In this document: piece after piece, positions 1-8,686 of the stretch
Numbering within the stretch: position 1 is the stretch's first letter
Layout of the letters: each line of letters begins with the position of its first letter
Assembly: GCA_026710565.1 (NCBI GenBank)
Contig: JAPOQV010000230.1
Location: forward strand, 1 to 23,259
DNA length: 23,259 nt
Direction of reading: 5' to 3'
Origin: Spirochaetaceae bacterium
GTDB taxonomy: Bacteria; Spirochaetota; Spirochaetia; SZUA-6; Bin103
The notes under the pieces: generated by a model
What the model was told of the DNA's origin: nothing
What the model saw: the letters and a program-made list of their open reading frames with translations, nothing else
Database searches by the model: none
Translations under genes and position numbers: made by a program

Positions 1-2024
1 GAGGCAGATGTGCGCGGCACCCTCCCCTCCCCCCGCTCCCGCCGGTGCGCGCGCCGTTCGCCTATCGCCCTCCCGCCGTCTCGGCCCACCGGCTACTGCG
101 CCTGCCCGCCGAAGGATGGCGGCTCCGCGACCTGATCACGGTGCTCGGAAGCGGCTTCATCGACCGACACCGCTTTGGACTCGACCCGTGGGAGATCACC
201 CGAATCGCTCGCTGCGGGCGTCAGCATCATCTCTGGGCCGGACGCGACGCCCTGGACCGGCTGGCGGTGCTCGCGCTGAAGAACGAACGGAAATCGCCTG
301 ACGGCACCGGCAGCGAGCGCGAGCAGGGACCCACCCTCCCCGGCATGGAGGCACGCGGCCTCTCGGCCGTGCTGTCGTACCTCTACGCGTCCCTGGAACC
401 GCCGCCCGCACCTGCCGGCGCGCACGCGCGGCAGGTGAAGGCCGCCCTGTTCGGCCAATCACCGCTCATCCGCGCCGGCGTTCGCACCCAACCGGGGCTC
501 GTCGCCGAGATCGATGCGCTCCGCGGGCACCTGGACGACATCGCCGCCGCGGACGACGCCCTCCAGGAGGGGCCGGTGTCATTCGCGGCGTTCGTGGACC
601 GTCTCCTGGCCCGCATGGAGGCACCGGCGGCGATCCTGCGCGAAGCGGGCGGCGTGCTCCTTGCGCCGATGAGCGCGCTGTCGGGGCTGCGGCTGGCCTG
701 CCTGGAGGCGGGTGGCTTGGTGGAAGGCGAGTTCCCCGCGTCGCGCTCGGCACCGCTGCTCCTGTCCCGGGATGCGCGGCAGGCGCTGGCCGCGGCCGGG
801 CTGGAGCTGCCGCCGCCTCCCGAACCGACCGAAGACGAGCTGTGGCTGTCCCTGCGCAGTCGTGCCGACACGGAGCTCACCGCCTGGCGGACGCGGCTGG
901 ACGAGCGCGGCCGGCAGGTGGCCGCCTCGCTCTACTTCGACGACGCCGCGGGCGGTCAGGCCGAAGAGACATCGGCACCCGAGCCGGCCGCGGCCGCCTC
1001 ACGGCGGGAGCTGGCCATTGCGTGCACCAGCGGGTGGAGCGGCGGCAGCCGCTCGCGGCCGGATGCCGGTCCCGCGTGGGCGGTCGTGCGCGTCGCCGCG
1101 CAGGTGGAACAGCGGCGGCGCTCCTTCGCTCATGCCGGTGAGTTCGAGGGGGCGGTCGGCGCCGGTCTGCGTCCCGAACTGACCGACGCGCGGGCCGTGT
1201 GGAGCGCGACAAGACTTGAGAGTTACCGGACCTGCGCCTTCCAGTTTTTCGGGCACTACGCGCTCCGGCTCCGCGAGCTGGACGAAGAGCAGGACTCCGC
1301 CGACGCGGCGACACGCGGCACGGTCATGCACGCGATGCTGCAGGACGCACTCGCGGACCTGAACGCCACCGACACGCCGCTCACGCCCGACACCGTCGAC
1401 AGCGCCGTCGCACGCCTCAATACCAGCGGCAAAGCGATCTGGGAGCGGGCCCCGAACGAGCACGGGTTCGGCCGGGTGGGGCTGTGGCGGATCGAGCGCG
1501 AGCCGGCGCTGGAACGGCTGGAGGACCTGTTGCGAGCCGAAGCCGAGCGGTGCGCCGCGGACGGCGTGACCGCGCTGCTCGGCACCGAGACCCGGATCGA
1601 GTCGGCGCTGCCGCTGGAGCCCCCGCTGGCGGTTGGGGCCAAGATCGACCGGCTGGACACGGCCGCCTGGCTTGCAGTGGTCGTCGACTACAAGACAGGC
1701 AGCTCCATCAGCCGCAGGGAGCTGGACGGCCACATCAGGGTGCAGCTTCCCCTGTACGCGTACCTGGCGCGCGAGCGGGAGCAGTCCGCGCGGGTGATCG
1801 CCCGTTACGCATGGTTGCGCGGGCGCCACTCCCCGTGGCAACTGGACTCGGACGATCCTGATGATCGGCAGCTCATCGATGGCGTCGTGACGCGCGCCGG
1901 CGAGGTCCGCGCAGCGGTGGAGGCCGGCGATTTCGCGGTCAGCCCCAACGTCCAGCCCTGTCCGAGGTACTGCGCATTCCAGCACGTCTGCCGCGTCAAC
2001 CAGTTCAGCCGATGGAAGAGCTGA
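1..2024 (+). CDS. addB: AddB-type helicase-nuclease subunit, 5' end outside window
   Basis: This is the C-terminal part (about 673 codons, frame open from base 3 with no start needed inside the window) of the AddB partner of the AddAB double-strand-break resection complex. The stretch around GGLVEGEFPAS (near 712-747) resembles the UvrD/AddB helicase C-terminal motif. A PD-(D/E)XK nuclease follows: VVDYKTG supplies the catalytic Asp (codon 1686-1688) and Lys (1692-1694). Four Cys suited to the iron-sulphur staple of AddB are present: one before the nuclease (1233-1235) and three at the C terminus (1959-1961, 1971-1973, 1989-1991). The stop overlaps the addA start by 13 nt, so the two are translationally coupled. 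The last three Cys are spaced C-x3-C-x5-C, one residue wider than the C-x2-C-x5-C I recall for Bacillus AddB. Identity rests on motifs plus the addA neighbour. Confidence 0.85.
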   Translation, partial: GRCARHPPLPPLPPVRAPFAYRPPAVSAHRLLRLPAEGWRLRDLITVLGSGFIDRHRFGLDPWEITRIARCGRQHHLWAGRDALDRLAVLALKNERKSPDGTGSEREQGPTLPGMEARGLSAVLSYLYASLEPPPAPAGAHARQVKAALFGQSPLIRAGVRTQPGLVAEIDALRGHLDDIAAADDALQEGPVSFAAFVDRLLARMEAPAAILREAGGVLLAPMSALSGLRLACLEAGGLVEGEFPASRSAPLLLSRDARQALAAAGLELPPPPEPTEDELWLSLRSRADTELTAWRTRLDERGRQVAASLYFDDAAGGQAEETSAPEPAAAASRRELAIACTSGWSGGSRSRPDAGPAWAVVRVAAQVEQRRRSFAHAGEFEGAVGAGLRPELTDARAVWSATRLESYRTCAFQFFGHYALRLRELDEEQDSADAATRGTVMHAMLQDALADLNATDTPLTPDTVDSAVARLNTSGKAIWERAPNEHGFGRVGLWRIEREPALERLEDLLRAEAERCAADGVTALLGTETRIESALPLEPPLAVGAKIDRLDTAAWLAVVVDYKTGSSISRRELDGHIRVQLPLYAYLAREREQSARVIARYAWLRGRHSPWQLDSDDPDDRQLIDGVVTRAGEVRAAVEAGDFAVSPNVQPCPRYCAFQHVCRVNQFSRWKS

Positions 2025-5000
2025 CCCGGCAACAGGAGGCGGTGGTTGCCGACCGCAACGCCGACATCCTGGTCTCCGCCGGCGCCGGCTCAGGCAAGAC
2101 CCGCGTGCTGGTCGAGCGCTACGTCGCGCTGCTCGCCGACTGCCGGATCCCGCAGATCGCCGCGGTCACCTTCACCGACGCCGCCGCGACCGAGATGCGC
2201 GAGCGCGTGCGGCGCGAGGTGCGCGGCCGGCCGGAGCTGGCCGATCACCTCCCCGACATCGATCAGGTGGTGATCGGTACGATCCACTCGCTGTGCCTGC
2301 AGATGCTGCGCGAGCATCCGGTAGCCGCCGGGGCGATCGCCGCAGCGCGCATCCTGCCCGACGACGAGGCGGAGTACGAACGGATCGGCGCCGCCCTCGA
2401 CGCCCTCGAGGACGCCGCTCAGGCAGACGACGGCCGCGCCCTGGCGATCCGGGAGCTGGACGTGTTCCCGCTGAGCGAGCAACTGCCCCGGATGATCGAG
2501 CGCCGTGACGAGGTCCGGACCGCGTTCGGCAGGCTGGCCGGCTCGACCGTCGATGACTGGACCCGTCACGTCCGCCGGCTGCTCGACGCCTCGCTGCGCG
2601 CCGCGGTCGACGCGGAGCGTGCCGAGCTGGAACGCCTGGTCGCCGACCTGCGCCGCGCCCACGCGGGAGCCTCGCCCGCCGACAAGCTGGCGCAGCAGGT
2701 CGGGGGCCTCCTCCACGCGCTGGGCGATCCGCTTCCCGCGGACCCCGGCCGGATCGCCGAAGCGCTCGCCGCACAGCGTCCCCGGATCAAGGTCAACGTG
2801 GGCAGTCAGAAGAACTGGGAGGACGTGAACCTCGTCAAGGAGAACCTGAAGTCGGTTCGCGCGGCCGCCAAGCGCCTGGAGGAGACGCCCCGCTGGGAGG
2901 CGTTCGAAGAGGACGCCTTGGGGGTGACCGCTGCGCTGCAGGCCCTGTTCCGGGACGCCTGCCGCCGCTACCGGACGCGCAAGGCCGAGCTGTCGGCATG
3001 CTACTACCTGGACCTGGAGCTGGAGGCGATCCGCCTCCTGGAACGCCACCCGGAGATCGCCGCCCGCCACCGCGCGAGGTTCCGGCACGTCATGGTGGAC
3101 GAGGCACAGGACCTGAACGAGACACAGGTCCGCCTGCTGCGCCTGCTCACCGGCGGCAACGGCAGCGGGCCGCAGCGGTTCCTGGTGGGCGACGCCAAGC
3201 AGTCCATCTACCGGTTCCGCGGCAGCGACGTCGCCCACTTCAATCGCTACGAGGCGGAGATCGGCCGCGCCGGCGGCTCCGTCCGCGCCCTGACGCAGTC
3301 CTTTCGGACCCATGACGAGCTGGTGTCGGTGTGCAACGCGCTGTTCGAACGCGTGTTCGCGGCCGGCGCGAGTGGCCCGGGAAGCGTCCGCATGCAGCCC
3401 ATGTCCGGACGCGGCCCGGCCGGAGGCGCCGGCCCCCACCTCACCGTGATCCCGGTCGCCAAGGCCTCCGCCGGCAGCGACGGCAGCGCGGATGCGAACC
3501 GCCGGCGAGTCGAGGCCGACCTCGTGGCGCGCGAGATCGCCGGGCTGCTGGGCGGCGGCGCCACCGTGTGGGACGGAAGCCGAGGGTGCGAGCGGCCGGC
3601 GACCCCGCGTGACGTGGCGGTCCTGATGCGCCGGCTGGCCAACGTGCACGTCTTCGAGCAGGCGCTGGAGGGCCACGGAGTGCCGTACGTCACGCCGGCG
3701 GGCGCCGGGTTCTTCACCCGGCAGGAGGTCCGCGACCTGACCAACCTGCTGGCCTGGCTCTCGGAGCCGGACGACCACATCGCCCTGGTCGGCGCGCTGC
3801 GCTCGCCCCTGTTCATGATCGACGACCGAACGCTGCTGGCCTGCCACGCCGCGGATCGGAGCTGGACGCGCGTGCTCGCCCAACCACCCGACGGGGTGAC
3901 CGGCGACGCCCGGCGGCGCTGCACGCACGCCGCGGCGGTGCTGGAGGAGCTGCGCGATGCGGCAGCACTGGAGCCGCCGGACGCGATCGTGGAACGGGCG
4001 CTGGTCCTGACCGGCTTCGAGGCCGCGTGGGCGCCGCTGCGCTGCGGCGAGCAGGCGCTCGCCAACATCCGCAAGCTGGTGACGATCCTGCGCACGCTCG
4101 CCGGCCGCTCGATCGACGAGACGGTCACCTATCTTCGCCGCAGGCGCGACGAGCTGGTCGACCGCGAAGGGCTGGCGGTGGTCGACCGGACGGACGCGGT
4201 GCGGCTGCTGACCATCCACGGTGCCAAGGGGCTGGAGTTCCCGATCGTCTTCGTGCCCGAAGCGCACGTCCGCTCTCCGGAAACCCACGACAGCATCCGC
4301 TGGCGCGTCGACGACGGCATCGCCGTGACGCTGAGAGCGGATGCCGCCTCGCCTGACCGCCGCCGGCGTCCCGGGCTGTATCGCCACCTGCTCGAGCTCG
4401 ATCGAGGCGAGGAGGACGCCGAGTACCGCCGGCTGCTCTACGTCGCGGCCACCCGCGCCGCCGACCGGTTGTATCTGAGCGGCGATGACGGCGGCAGGGA
4501 CAGGAGCTGGCTGGCGATGTGCCAGGAAACGCTGCGCGGCATGGACACGTCTCGGGTGGAGATACGCGAGCCGGCGCCGGTCGACCTCGACACGATCGCG
4601 CGCGCCGGTCCGCCCGCGGAGGTCGCGCTCCCGCCGGCCTCCGGCGAGCGGACGGTGGACGCGCCGCTGGTGGACCGCCCCGCGGTGATCCCGCTGCGCG
4701 CAAGCACCCCGGTGACATCGTTACGCCCGCCGTCCCCGCCCACGGGATTCGCCGGCCATGGGGACGGGCTGGCACTGGTGCGGGGCAACCTCACGCACGA
4801 GGCGATCCGGGTCTGGTTCACCACCGGGACTCGCCCCGATCTGACGCCGTTGCTCGGGGGCCTGCACCCGTCCGCGGGCGACCCCGCTGCGTTGCGCGCG
4901 CTTGCCGAAGTGGACGACATGCTCGACCGCTTCGACGGCAGCGAGCTGGCTCAGGTATTGCGCAGCTCCGACACGCGAGCGCACTTCGAGCTGCCGTTCG

Positions 5001-5320
5001 GCTGGTACTGGGACGGCGCGCCCGTACACGGCACGATCGACCTGGCCTACGAGCACGCCGGCCGCTGGCACCTCGTCGACTTCAAGACCGACGAGGCGAC
5101 GCGCAGTCGGATCAAGAAGGCCGCGGCACCGTATCTCGGCCAGATCGCCCTCTACGCCGCCGCCCTGCAGCAGGCGGTCGGCCACGCGCCGGCCGCCTCC
5201 CTCCACTTCCTGCGCCCCGGGGTTACCTACCTCCCCAAACGGGACGAGCTGAGCAAGGCCCTCGCCGCCACCCGCTCCCGCATCGACGCCGGCGAGCTCC
5301 TCGCCGAGCCCGAGACGTAG
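2012..5320 (+). CDS. addA: AddA-type ATP-dependent helicase/nuclease
   Basis: The 1102-residue protein is the UvrD-like motor and nuclease of AddAB, which unwinds and resects broken DNA ends for RecA-dependent repair. Superfamily 1 motifs appear in order: Walker A AGAGSGKT (23-30), VDEAQD (362-367), GDAKQSIYRFRGSD (motif III), SFRTHDELV (motif IV), LTIHGAKGLEFPIVF (from about 733, motif V) and LLYVAATRA (about 808-816, motif VI). A C-terminal RecB-type nuclease has HLVDFKTDEA with D1023 and K1025, followed by QIALYAAAL. The length is a little below typical AddA (about 1200). The ATG at 2012 lies inside the end of addB. The whole product reads without interruption, so it is expected to be active with addB upstream. 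Confidence 0.95.
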   Translation: MEELTRQQEAVVADRNADILVSAGAGSGKTRVLVERYVALLADCRIPQIAAVTFTDAAATEMRERVRREVRGRPELADHLPDIDQVVIGTIHSLCLQMLREHPVAAGAIAAARILPDDEAEYERIGAALDALEDAAQADDGRALAIRELDVFPLSEQLPRMIERRDEVRTAFGRLAGSTVDDWTRHVRRLLDASLRAAVDAERAELERLVADLRRAHAGASPADKLAQQVGGLLHALGDPLPADPGRIAEALAAQRPRIKVNVGSQKNWEDVNLVKENLKSVRAAAKRLEETPRWEAFEEDALGVTAALQALFRDACRRYRTRKAELSACYYLDLELEAIRLLERHPEIAARHRARFRHVMVDEAQDLNETQVRLLRLLTGGNGSGPQRFLVGDAKQSIYRFRGSDVAHFNRYEAEIGRAGGSVRALTQSFRTHDELVSVCNALFERVFAAGASGPGSVRMQPMSGRGPAGGAGPHLTVIPVAKASAGSDGSADANRRRVEADLVAREIAGLLGGGATVWDGSRGCERPATPRDVAVLMRRLANVHVFEQALEGHGVPYVTPAGAGFFTRQEVRDLTNLLAWLSEPDDHIALVGALRSPLFMIDDRTLLACHAADRSWTRVLAQPPDGVTGDARRRCTHAAAVLEELRDAAALEPPDAIVERALVLTGFEAAWAPLRCGEQALANIRKLVTILRTLAGRSIDETVTYLRRRRDELVDREGLAVVDRTDAVRLLTIHGAKGLEFPIVFVPEAHVRSPETHDSIRWRVDDGIAVTLRADAASPDRRRRPGLYRHLLELDRGEEDAEYRRLLYVAATRAADRLYLSGDDGGRDRSWLAMCQETLRGMDTSRVEIREPAPVDLDTIARAGPPAEVALPPASGERTVDAPLVDRPAVIPLRASTPVTSLRPPSPPTGFAGHGDGLALVRGNLTHEAIRVWFTTGTRPDLTPLLGGLHPSAGDPAALRALAEVDDMLDRFDGSELAQVLRSSDTRAHFELPFGWYWDGAPVHGTIDLAYEHAGRWHLVDFKTDEATRSRIKKAAAPYLGQIALYAAALQQAVGHAPAASLHFLRPGVTYLPKRDELSKALAATRSRIDAGELLAEPET

Positions 5321-5481
5321 CCATCGTGGCGCGTCATGTCACCCGACGTTCTTCTCCAGCGCCGGTTTCGCTCGTGTGGATTCCTGAGGTTGCGGCACTT
5401 GGCATTGACCGCGCCCGGATTCTGTGGTGCTGGCTATGGTCGTCACGAAAGCTGAAGGATTGTTCTTCGCATCGAGGTGCC

Positions 5482-5982
5482 ATGATGAAGATCCGCATCG
5501 CTCTGACCGTAGCGGCGGCTGCCATGATGCCGTTCTCCGCGTTCGCGTCCCCGACCCCACAACAGCTCCTGGAAGACTTGACCACCGACCTCCGCTACCA
5601 CCAACACAACGTCGATGACACCCGCTATCACCTGAGTCATCCGCTCCTGCGTCACAACGACCTTGGCACTCGCTACTTCCTGAGCCATCCGCTACTGCGT
5701 CACGACATCCACCCGGACCGGTTGCCGTGGTTCGGCTTCGAAGACCCGCGCCGACCCCTGGAGGACGTGCCCGCCGACCTTTTCCTCGTTCTCCGTGTCC
5801 AACCCGACGGCAACGACCTTGAACCCGTGCTGTGCAGTTCAGCACAGGCACCGACCCTGGACGATCTCGACCTGCCGGAGTTCTGCGAGTGGTTCTTCGA
5901 ACCCGAATTCGTCGGTCGCTACTCCGAAAGCGGCGACCTCTACTTCGATGGCTTGACCCGCGATGGGTCAGAATCGCCCTGA
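5482..5982 (+). CDS. Small secreted His-rich repeat protein, unrecognised
   Basis: I do not recognise this 166-residue protein. An N-terminal signal peptide is clear (MMKIR basic start, hydrophobic Ala-rich core, likely cut after about residue 22 at AFA-SP). The mature N terminus is rich in His, Arg and Tyr and contains two 16-residue units sharing TRYxLSHPLLRH (from T47 and T63), with a weaker LRYHQHN lead-in. Eight His fall between residues 40 and 77, which would suit metal or anion binding, but that is inference. The C-terminal half is acidic with two Cys (118, 135) that could pair. The frame stays open far upstream inside addA; I start at 5482 because the signal peptide begins there. GAGG at 5474-5477 fits Met2 (5485) even better. 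Its 3' end overlaps the convergent barrel gene by 15 nt. Confidence 0.7.
   Translation: MMKIRIALTVAAAAMMPFSAFASPTPQQLLEDLTTDLRYHQHNVDDTRYHLSHPLLRHNDLGTRYFLSHPLLRHDIHPDRLPWFGFEDPRRPLEDVPADLFLVLRVQPDGNDLEPVLCSSAQAPTLDDLDLPEFCEWFFEPEFVGRYSESGDLYFDGLTRDGSESP
5620..5709 (+). repeat. Two in-gene 48-nt-period repeat units
   Basis: Two copies of a coding repeat start at 5620 and 5668. Both encode TRYxLSHPLLRH followed by Asn/Asp. Differences between copies are mostly synonymous or single-residue (H to F, N to D), suggesting duplication followed by selection at the protein level. Confidence 0.7.
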
Positions 5983-7365
5983 GCCGAGGGTGGCGGTGAG
6001 GGAGGCGCCGACGCGGCTGCCGAACGGGGTCATCTCCGCGCCGTCCTCGCCATAGGTGACCGTAGCTGCGGCGCGCAGGGTGAGCCGGTCGAACGGCCGG
6101 AAGGTGACCGACGGCGACACCCGCGCCGAGCCGTCGCTCAGGTTGGAGAGCCAGAACACGCCCATCGACCAGTCCGCGGTGCGGCCGAGTGCGACGCTGG
6201 CAGACGCCGCCGCGTAGTGCCGGCCGGGGAAGATCAGGTCGCCGAAGCTCAGGTCGCCCGCCTCCAGCAGCTTCGTGACGCCGCGGCGGTTGTCGCGCAG
6301 GACCGCCGCGTCCTCGTAGCCTTCGCCGTTCCACAGGTACTGGCCGGCGAAGGTCGCGGACCAGTCCCCTTCTTCGGGCCGGTAGGTGTACCGCAGCCCG
6401 CCGGTCGCGGCCGCGAACGGATCGTCGGTGTTGCGCACGACGCGCAGCCCGTGCGGGGTGTCGGGGCCGCGGTCGGCCGGCTCCACGAAGCGGCGTTCCG
6501 AGCCCACGCTGGCCTCCAGCTCCCCGAACAGGTCGAAGTCCAGCAGGCTGGTGCTCACCGTGAGCATGGCGCGCGGCACCCGGTCCGGATGGTAGAAGGC
6601 GCCGATGCCGATCTCGGTGCCGCCCACGACGAACTCCGCCTTGGGCGCGGCGGCGAGCTGCACGCCACTGTCGCCCGGATCGGCGATCACGTAGAGGTAG
6701 AGGTTGTGGAAGTCGACCGGCAGGTTGGCGCGCAGCGACACCGGTCCCTCGCGTTCCGCTTCCGGGTCCTCCGGGTCGATCGAGGTCAGGTTCAGCACGT
6801 CGGCCGGGCTGAAGAAATAGCCCACGCCCCAGGCGATCGTGTGCTTGCCGCCGCGCAGGAACAGCGCGTCGCCGATCGTGAAGTCCGAGAACAGCTCCCG
6901 GACGCTGACGATGTCGTCGAAGCCGCGGGGCGGCTGCGCGTCCTCGTCGGTCGTGAACGGGTAGCTCAGGTCGACCTTGCCGAAGACGCGGAAGTCGTCC
7001 GCCGGCCGGGCGTCCAGGAACACGGTCGCGCCCAGGTCGACGCCGACGCCCTGCGAGTCCGGCTCCAGCGGTGCGTTCGCCAGTTCCTCGAACGACGACC
7101 AGGCCACGTCCCCGGTGAGCGAGAACCGGTACGAGCCGCCGATCTCGACCGGCGGGGGACCGGCCGGGACGGCGGCACCTTCTGCGGTCGCGTCCTCGGT
7201 GACCAGCACGTCGCCTCCGAACAGGTTGGCGGTATCGAGAAGGCTCTCCTCCTCGCTCTTGTCCTCCTCCTCGGACGATCCGAACAGGGAACCCTCGTCG
7301 GTGTCGATCGTCTGCGCGCCCGCCACGCCTGCGACCAGGATCAGAACGAGCAGGAGCGCGCTCAC
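5968..7365 (-). CDS. Predicted beta-barrel outer-membrane protein
   Basis: The 465-residue product starts with a hydrophobic leader (MSALLLVLILVAGVAGA, likely cut near residue 17) lacking the usual basic residues. An acidic Ser/Glu-rich linker (about 20-60) follows. The rest alternates polar and hydrophobic residues with many aromatic girdle-like strands such as GGSYRFSLTGDVAW and ends in a terminal Phe (ATLGSGRF), the classic outer-membrane insertion signal. I cannot name the family. It is the last gene of the ABC/permease/LolA-like operon: its GTG start (7363-7365) overlaps the preceding stop as GTGA. That position suggests it receives, anchors or exports what the transporter and periplasmic carrier deliver, which is inference from context. 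The 3' end overlaps the convergent small-protein gene by 15 nt, leaving no room for a separate terminator. Confidence 0.8.
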   Translation of the reverse strand: MSALLLVLILVAGVAGAQTIDTDEGSLFGSSEEEDKSEEESLLDTANLFGGDVLVTEDATAEGAAVPAGPPPVEIGGSYRFSLTGDVAWSSFEELANAPLEPDSQGVGVDLGATVFLDARPADDFRVFGKVDLSYPFTTDEDAQPPRGFDDIVSVRELFSDFTIGDALFLRGGKHTIAWGVGYFFSPADVLNLTSIDPEDPEAEREGPVSLRANLPVDFHNLYLYVIADPGDSGVQLAAAPKAEFVVGGTEIGIGAFYHPDRVPRAMLTVSTSLLDFDLFGELEASVGSERRFVEPADRGPDTPHGLRVVRNTDDPFAAATGGLRYTYRPEEGDWSATFAGQYLWNGEGYEDAAVLRDNRRGVTKLLEAGDLSFGDLIFPGRHYAAASASVALGRTADWSMGVFWLSNLSDGSARVSPSVTFRPFDRLTLRAAATVTYGEDGAEMTPFGSRVGASLTATLGSGRF

Positions 7366-8123
7366 CGGTTGGCCCGCTCCACGTACGCCTTGGTGAACAC
7401 GGAGTCCGAGATCGCCGCGTCGGACAGGTCGCTCATGCTGATCCGGGTCTTCTTCCCCTCAACCAGCTCGTCGACGAAGATCATCTCGGTCGGGACCACG
7501 GAGTCACCGACACGCGCGTAGCGCGGATAGTAGGAGGTGCGCATCAGCCGCTCGGTCAGGCTGTAGTCCTCGGTCTTGAGCACCAGGCTGCCCTCGCGCG
7601 TGACCCACGCCTTCAGGAACGGATAGGTCACTTCGTCGCTGGTCGCCTGCAGGTCCAGCACCCAGACCGCGTACTTGCCCAGCGTCCCTTCCTCGACCGT
7701 GCGGACCGTGTAGTTCTCGGCGAAGCTGACGTCGCCGAAGTCGGAGTTGCGCGCGTCGGTGCCCTGGAACGCCTCCTTCAGGGAAGTGTGCGAGAACTTG
7801 CGGCTCTCCGGATCGTAGAACCACAGGTTGTCGCCCTGCCGGAGGTATCCCTGGCCGCGCTGCACCACCGGGTCGCGGAACAGGATCAGGAACGCGTCGT
7901 CGGCGTCCCGCCGGAACTGCTGCACCACCATGCGCTCGACGCCGTCCTCGGGGTCTTCGGAGATCATCGTCATGACCGCCGTGAAGTCCTGGTCGCCGAA
8001 GGTGCGCTGCCGGTCGATCTCCGCAAGCAGCGCCTGCACGTCGACATCGGCAGCCCACAGGCCGGGGCCCGCGAGCAGGCCGGCGGCGAACAGGAACGCG
8101 GTCGCGAGACGTCGTATGGACAT
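7362..8123 (-). CDS. LolA-like outer-membrane lipoprotein-sorting protein
   Basis: The 253-residue protein has a signal peptide (MSIRRLATAFLFAAG, cut near A24) and the layout of LolA_like proteins: an early DQDFTAVMTMI strand, a QGYLRQGDNLWFYDPESRKF segment, then paired strands and a closing ISMSDLSDAAISDSVFTKAY. Such proteins fold as an open half-barrel that carries lipid or lipoprotein acyl chains across the periplasm. The open frame continues upstream into the permease, but the ATG at 8121-8123 is preceded by a strong GGAGG and begins the signal peptide. It lies 23 nt after the permease stop and is coupled to the barrel gene. Its substrate cannot be told from sequence; whether it is a true LolA or a relative serving a dedicated cargo is open. 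Confidence 0.85.
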   Translation of the reverse strand: MSIRRLATAFLFAAGLLAGPGLWAADVDVQALLAEIDRQRTFGDQDFTAVMTMISEDPEDGVERMVVQQFRRDADDAFLILFRDPVVQRGQGYLRQGDNLWFYDPESRKFSHTSLKEAFQGTDARNSDFGDVSFAENYTVRTVEEGTLGKYAVWVLDLQATSDEVTYPFLKAWVTREGSLVLKTEDYSLTERLMRTSYYPRYARVGDSVVPTEMIFVDELVEGKKTRISMSDLSDAAISDSVFTKAYVERANR

Positions 8124-8130
8124 GGTGTTT

Positions 8131-8135
8131 CCTCC
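8131..8135 (-). promoter_or_regulatory. Shine-Dalgarno GGAGG deciding the LolA-like start
   Basis: GGAGG sits 7 nt before the ATG at 8123 and marks that codon as the start, although the reading frame is open for another 170 codons upstream. Confidence 0.7.
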
Positions 8136-8146
8136 AGTGAAGTCGG

Positions 8147-8686
8147 TCAGTTGCTGCGGAGCGCGACGGCAGGGTCCATGCGCGCCGCGCGGCGCGCCGG
8201 GATGAAGGCGGCCAGCAGGCTCAGGGCCAGCAGGATCGCCACGTTGGTGAGCACCGACAGCGGCGGCACCGCGAAGGTGAGCCGGCCGTCGTCCAGGAAG
8301 AACTGCAGGGGCGAGTCGTTGTCCAGCGAGAACTGGCCCAGGACCAGCATCGCGATGCCCGCCAGCACCAGCCCGATGAGCGCACCGAGCAGGCCGATGA
8401 AGCCCGCCTCCATCAGGAAGATGCCGCGCACGGAGCCGCGCTGCATGCCCACCGCGCGCATGGTGCCGATCTCGCTGATGCGCTCCAGCAGCACCATCCG
8501 GAAGGTGTTCACCACCCCCACCATGGTGATGGTCAGCAGGATCAGGAAGACCACCAGGCTGACGATGTCGAGCACCCGGAACAGGTCCGACACCTGCGCC
8601 ATGAAGTCGTCGAGAGTGGTGATCTCGAAGCGGGTCCCTTCCCACGGCTCCTCGTCGTCGGCGAGCCGGCTGGCGCCGGCCCCCAA
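8147..8686 (-). CDS. FtsX-family permease 2, C-terminal part after a frameshift
   Basis: This frame holds the C-terminal half of the second permease. LFRVLDIVSLVVFLILLTIT begins the second membrane helix, then comes the loop ERISEIGTMRAVG also found in permease 1 (ERISEIGTMRAIG), and two more helices (FIGLLGALIGLVLAGIAM; VAILLALSLLAAFIPARRAA). It ends with MDPAVALRSN, the usual FtsX/MacB tail. The frame is offset from the N-terminal part at 9528, and the region between them (about 8688-8785) is abnormal G/C homopolymer sequence. I therefore treat the two as one gene, about 460 codons, broken in this sequence. The nominal first Met (8686) is just the start of the open frame, not a believable start. 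Confidence 0.8.
   Translation of the reverse strand: MGAGASRLADDEEPWEGTRFEITTLDDFMAQVSDLFRVLDIVSLVVFLILLTITMVGVVNTFRMVLLERISEIGTMRAVGMQRGSVRGIFLMEAGFIGLLGALIGLVLAGIAMLVLGQFSLDNDSPLQFFLDDGRLTFAVPPLSVLTNVAILLALSLLAAFIPARRAARMDPAVALRSN

Noticed and set aside
2090..4387. 765-codon minus-strand open frame inside addA
   Set aside because: addA on the plus strand is complete with all helicase motifs; the antisense product is low-complexity His/Arg/Gln-rich.
5405..5440. TTGACC ... TATGGT as a promoter for the small secreted protein
   Set aside because: The gap between hexamers is 24 nt, outside the workable range for a sigma-70-type promoter, and no alternative -10 fits TTGACC.
4519..5481. Long upstream extension of the small secreted protein
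   Set aside because: It overlaps addA out of frame and is Arg/Gly/Ala-rich nonsense; the signal peptide marks the true start at 5482 or 5485.
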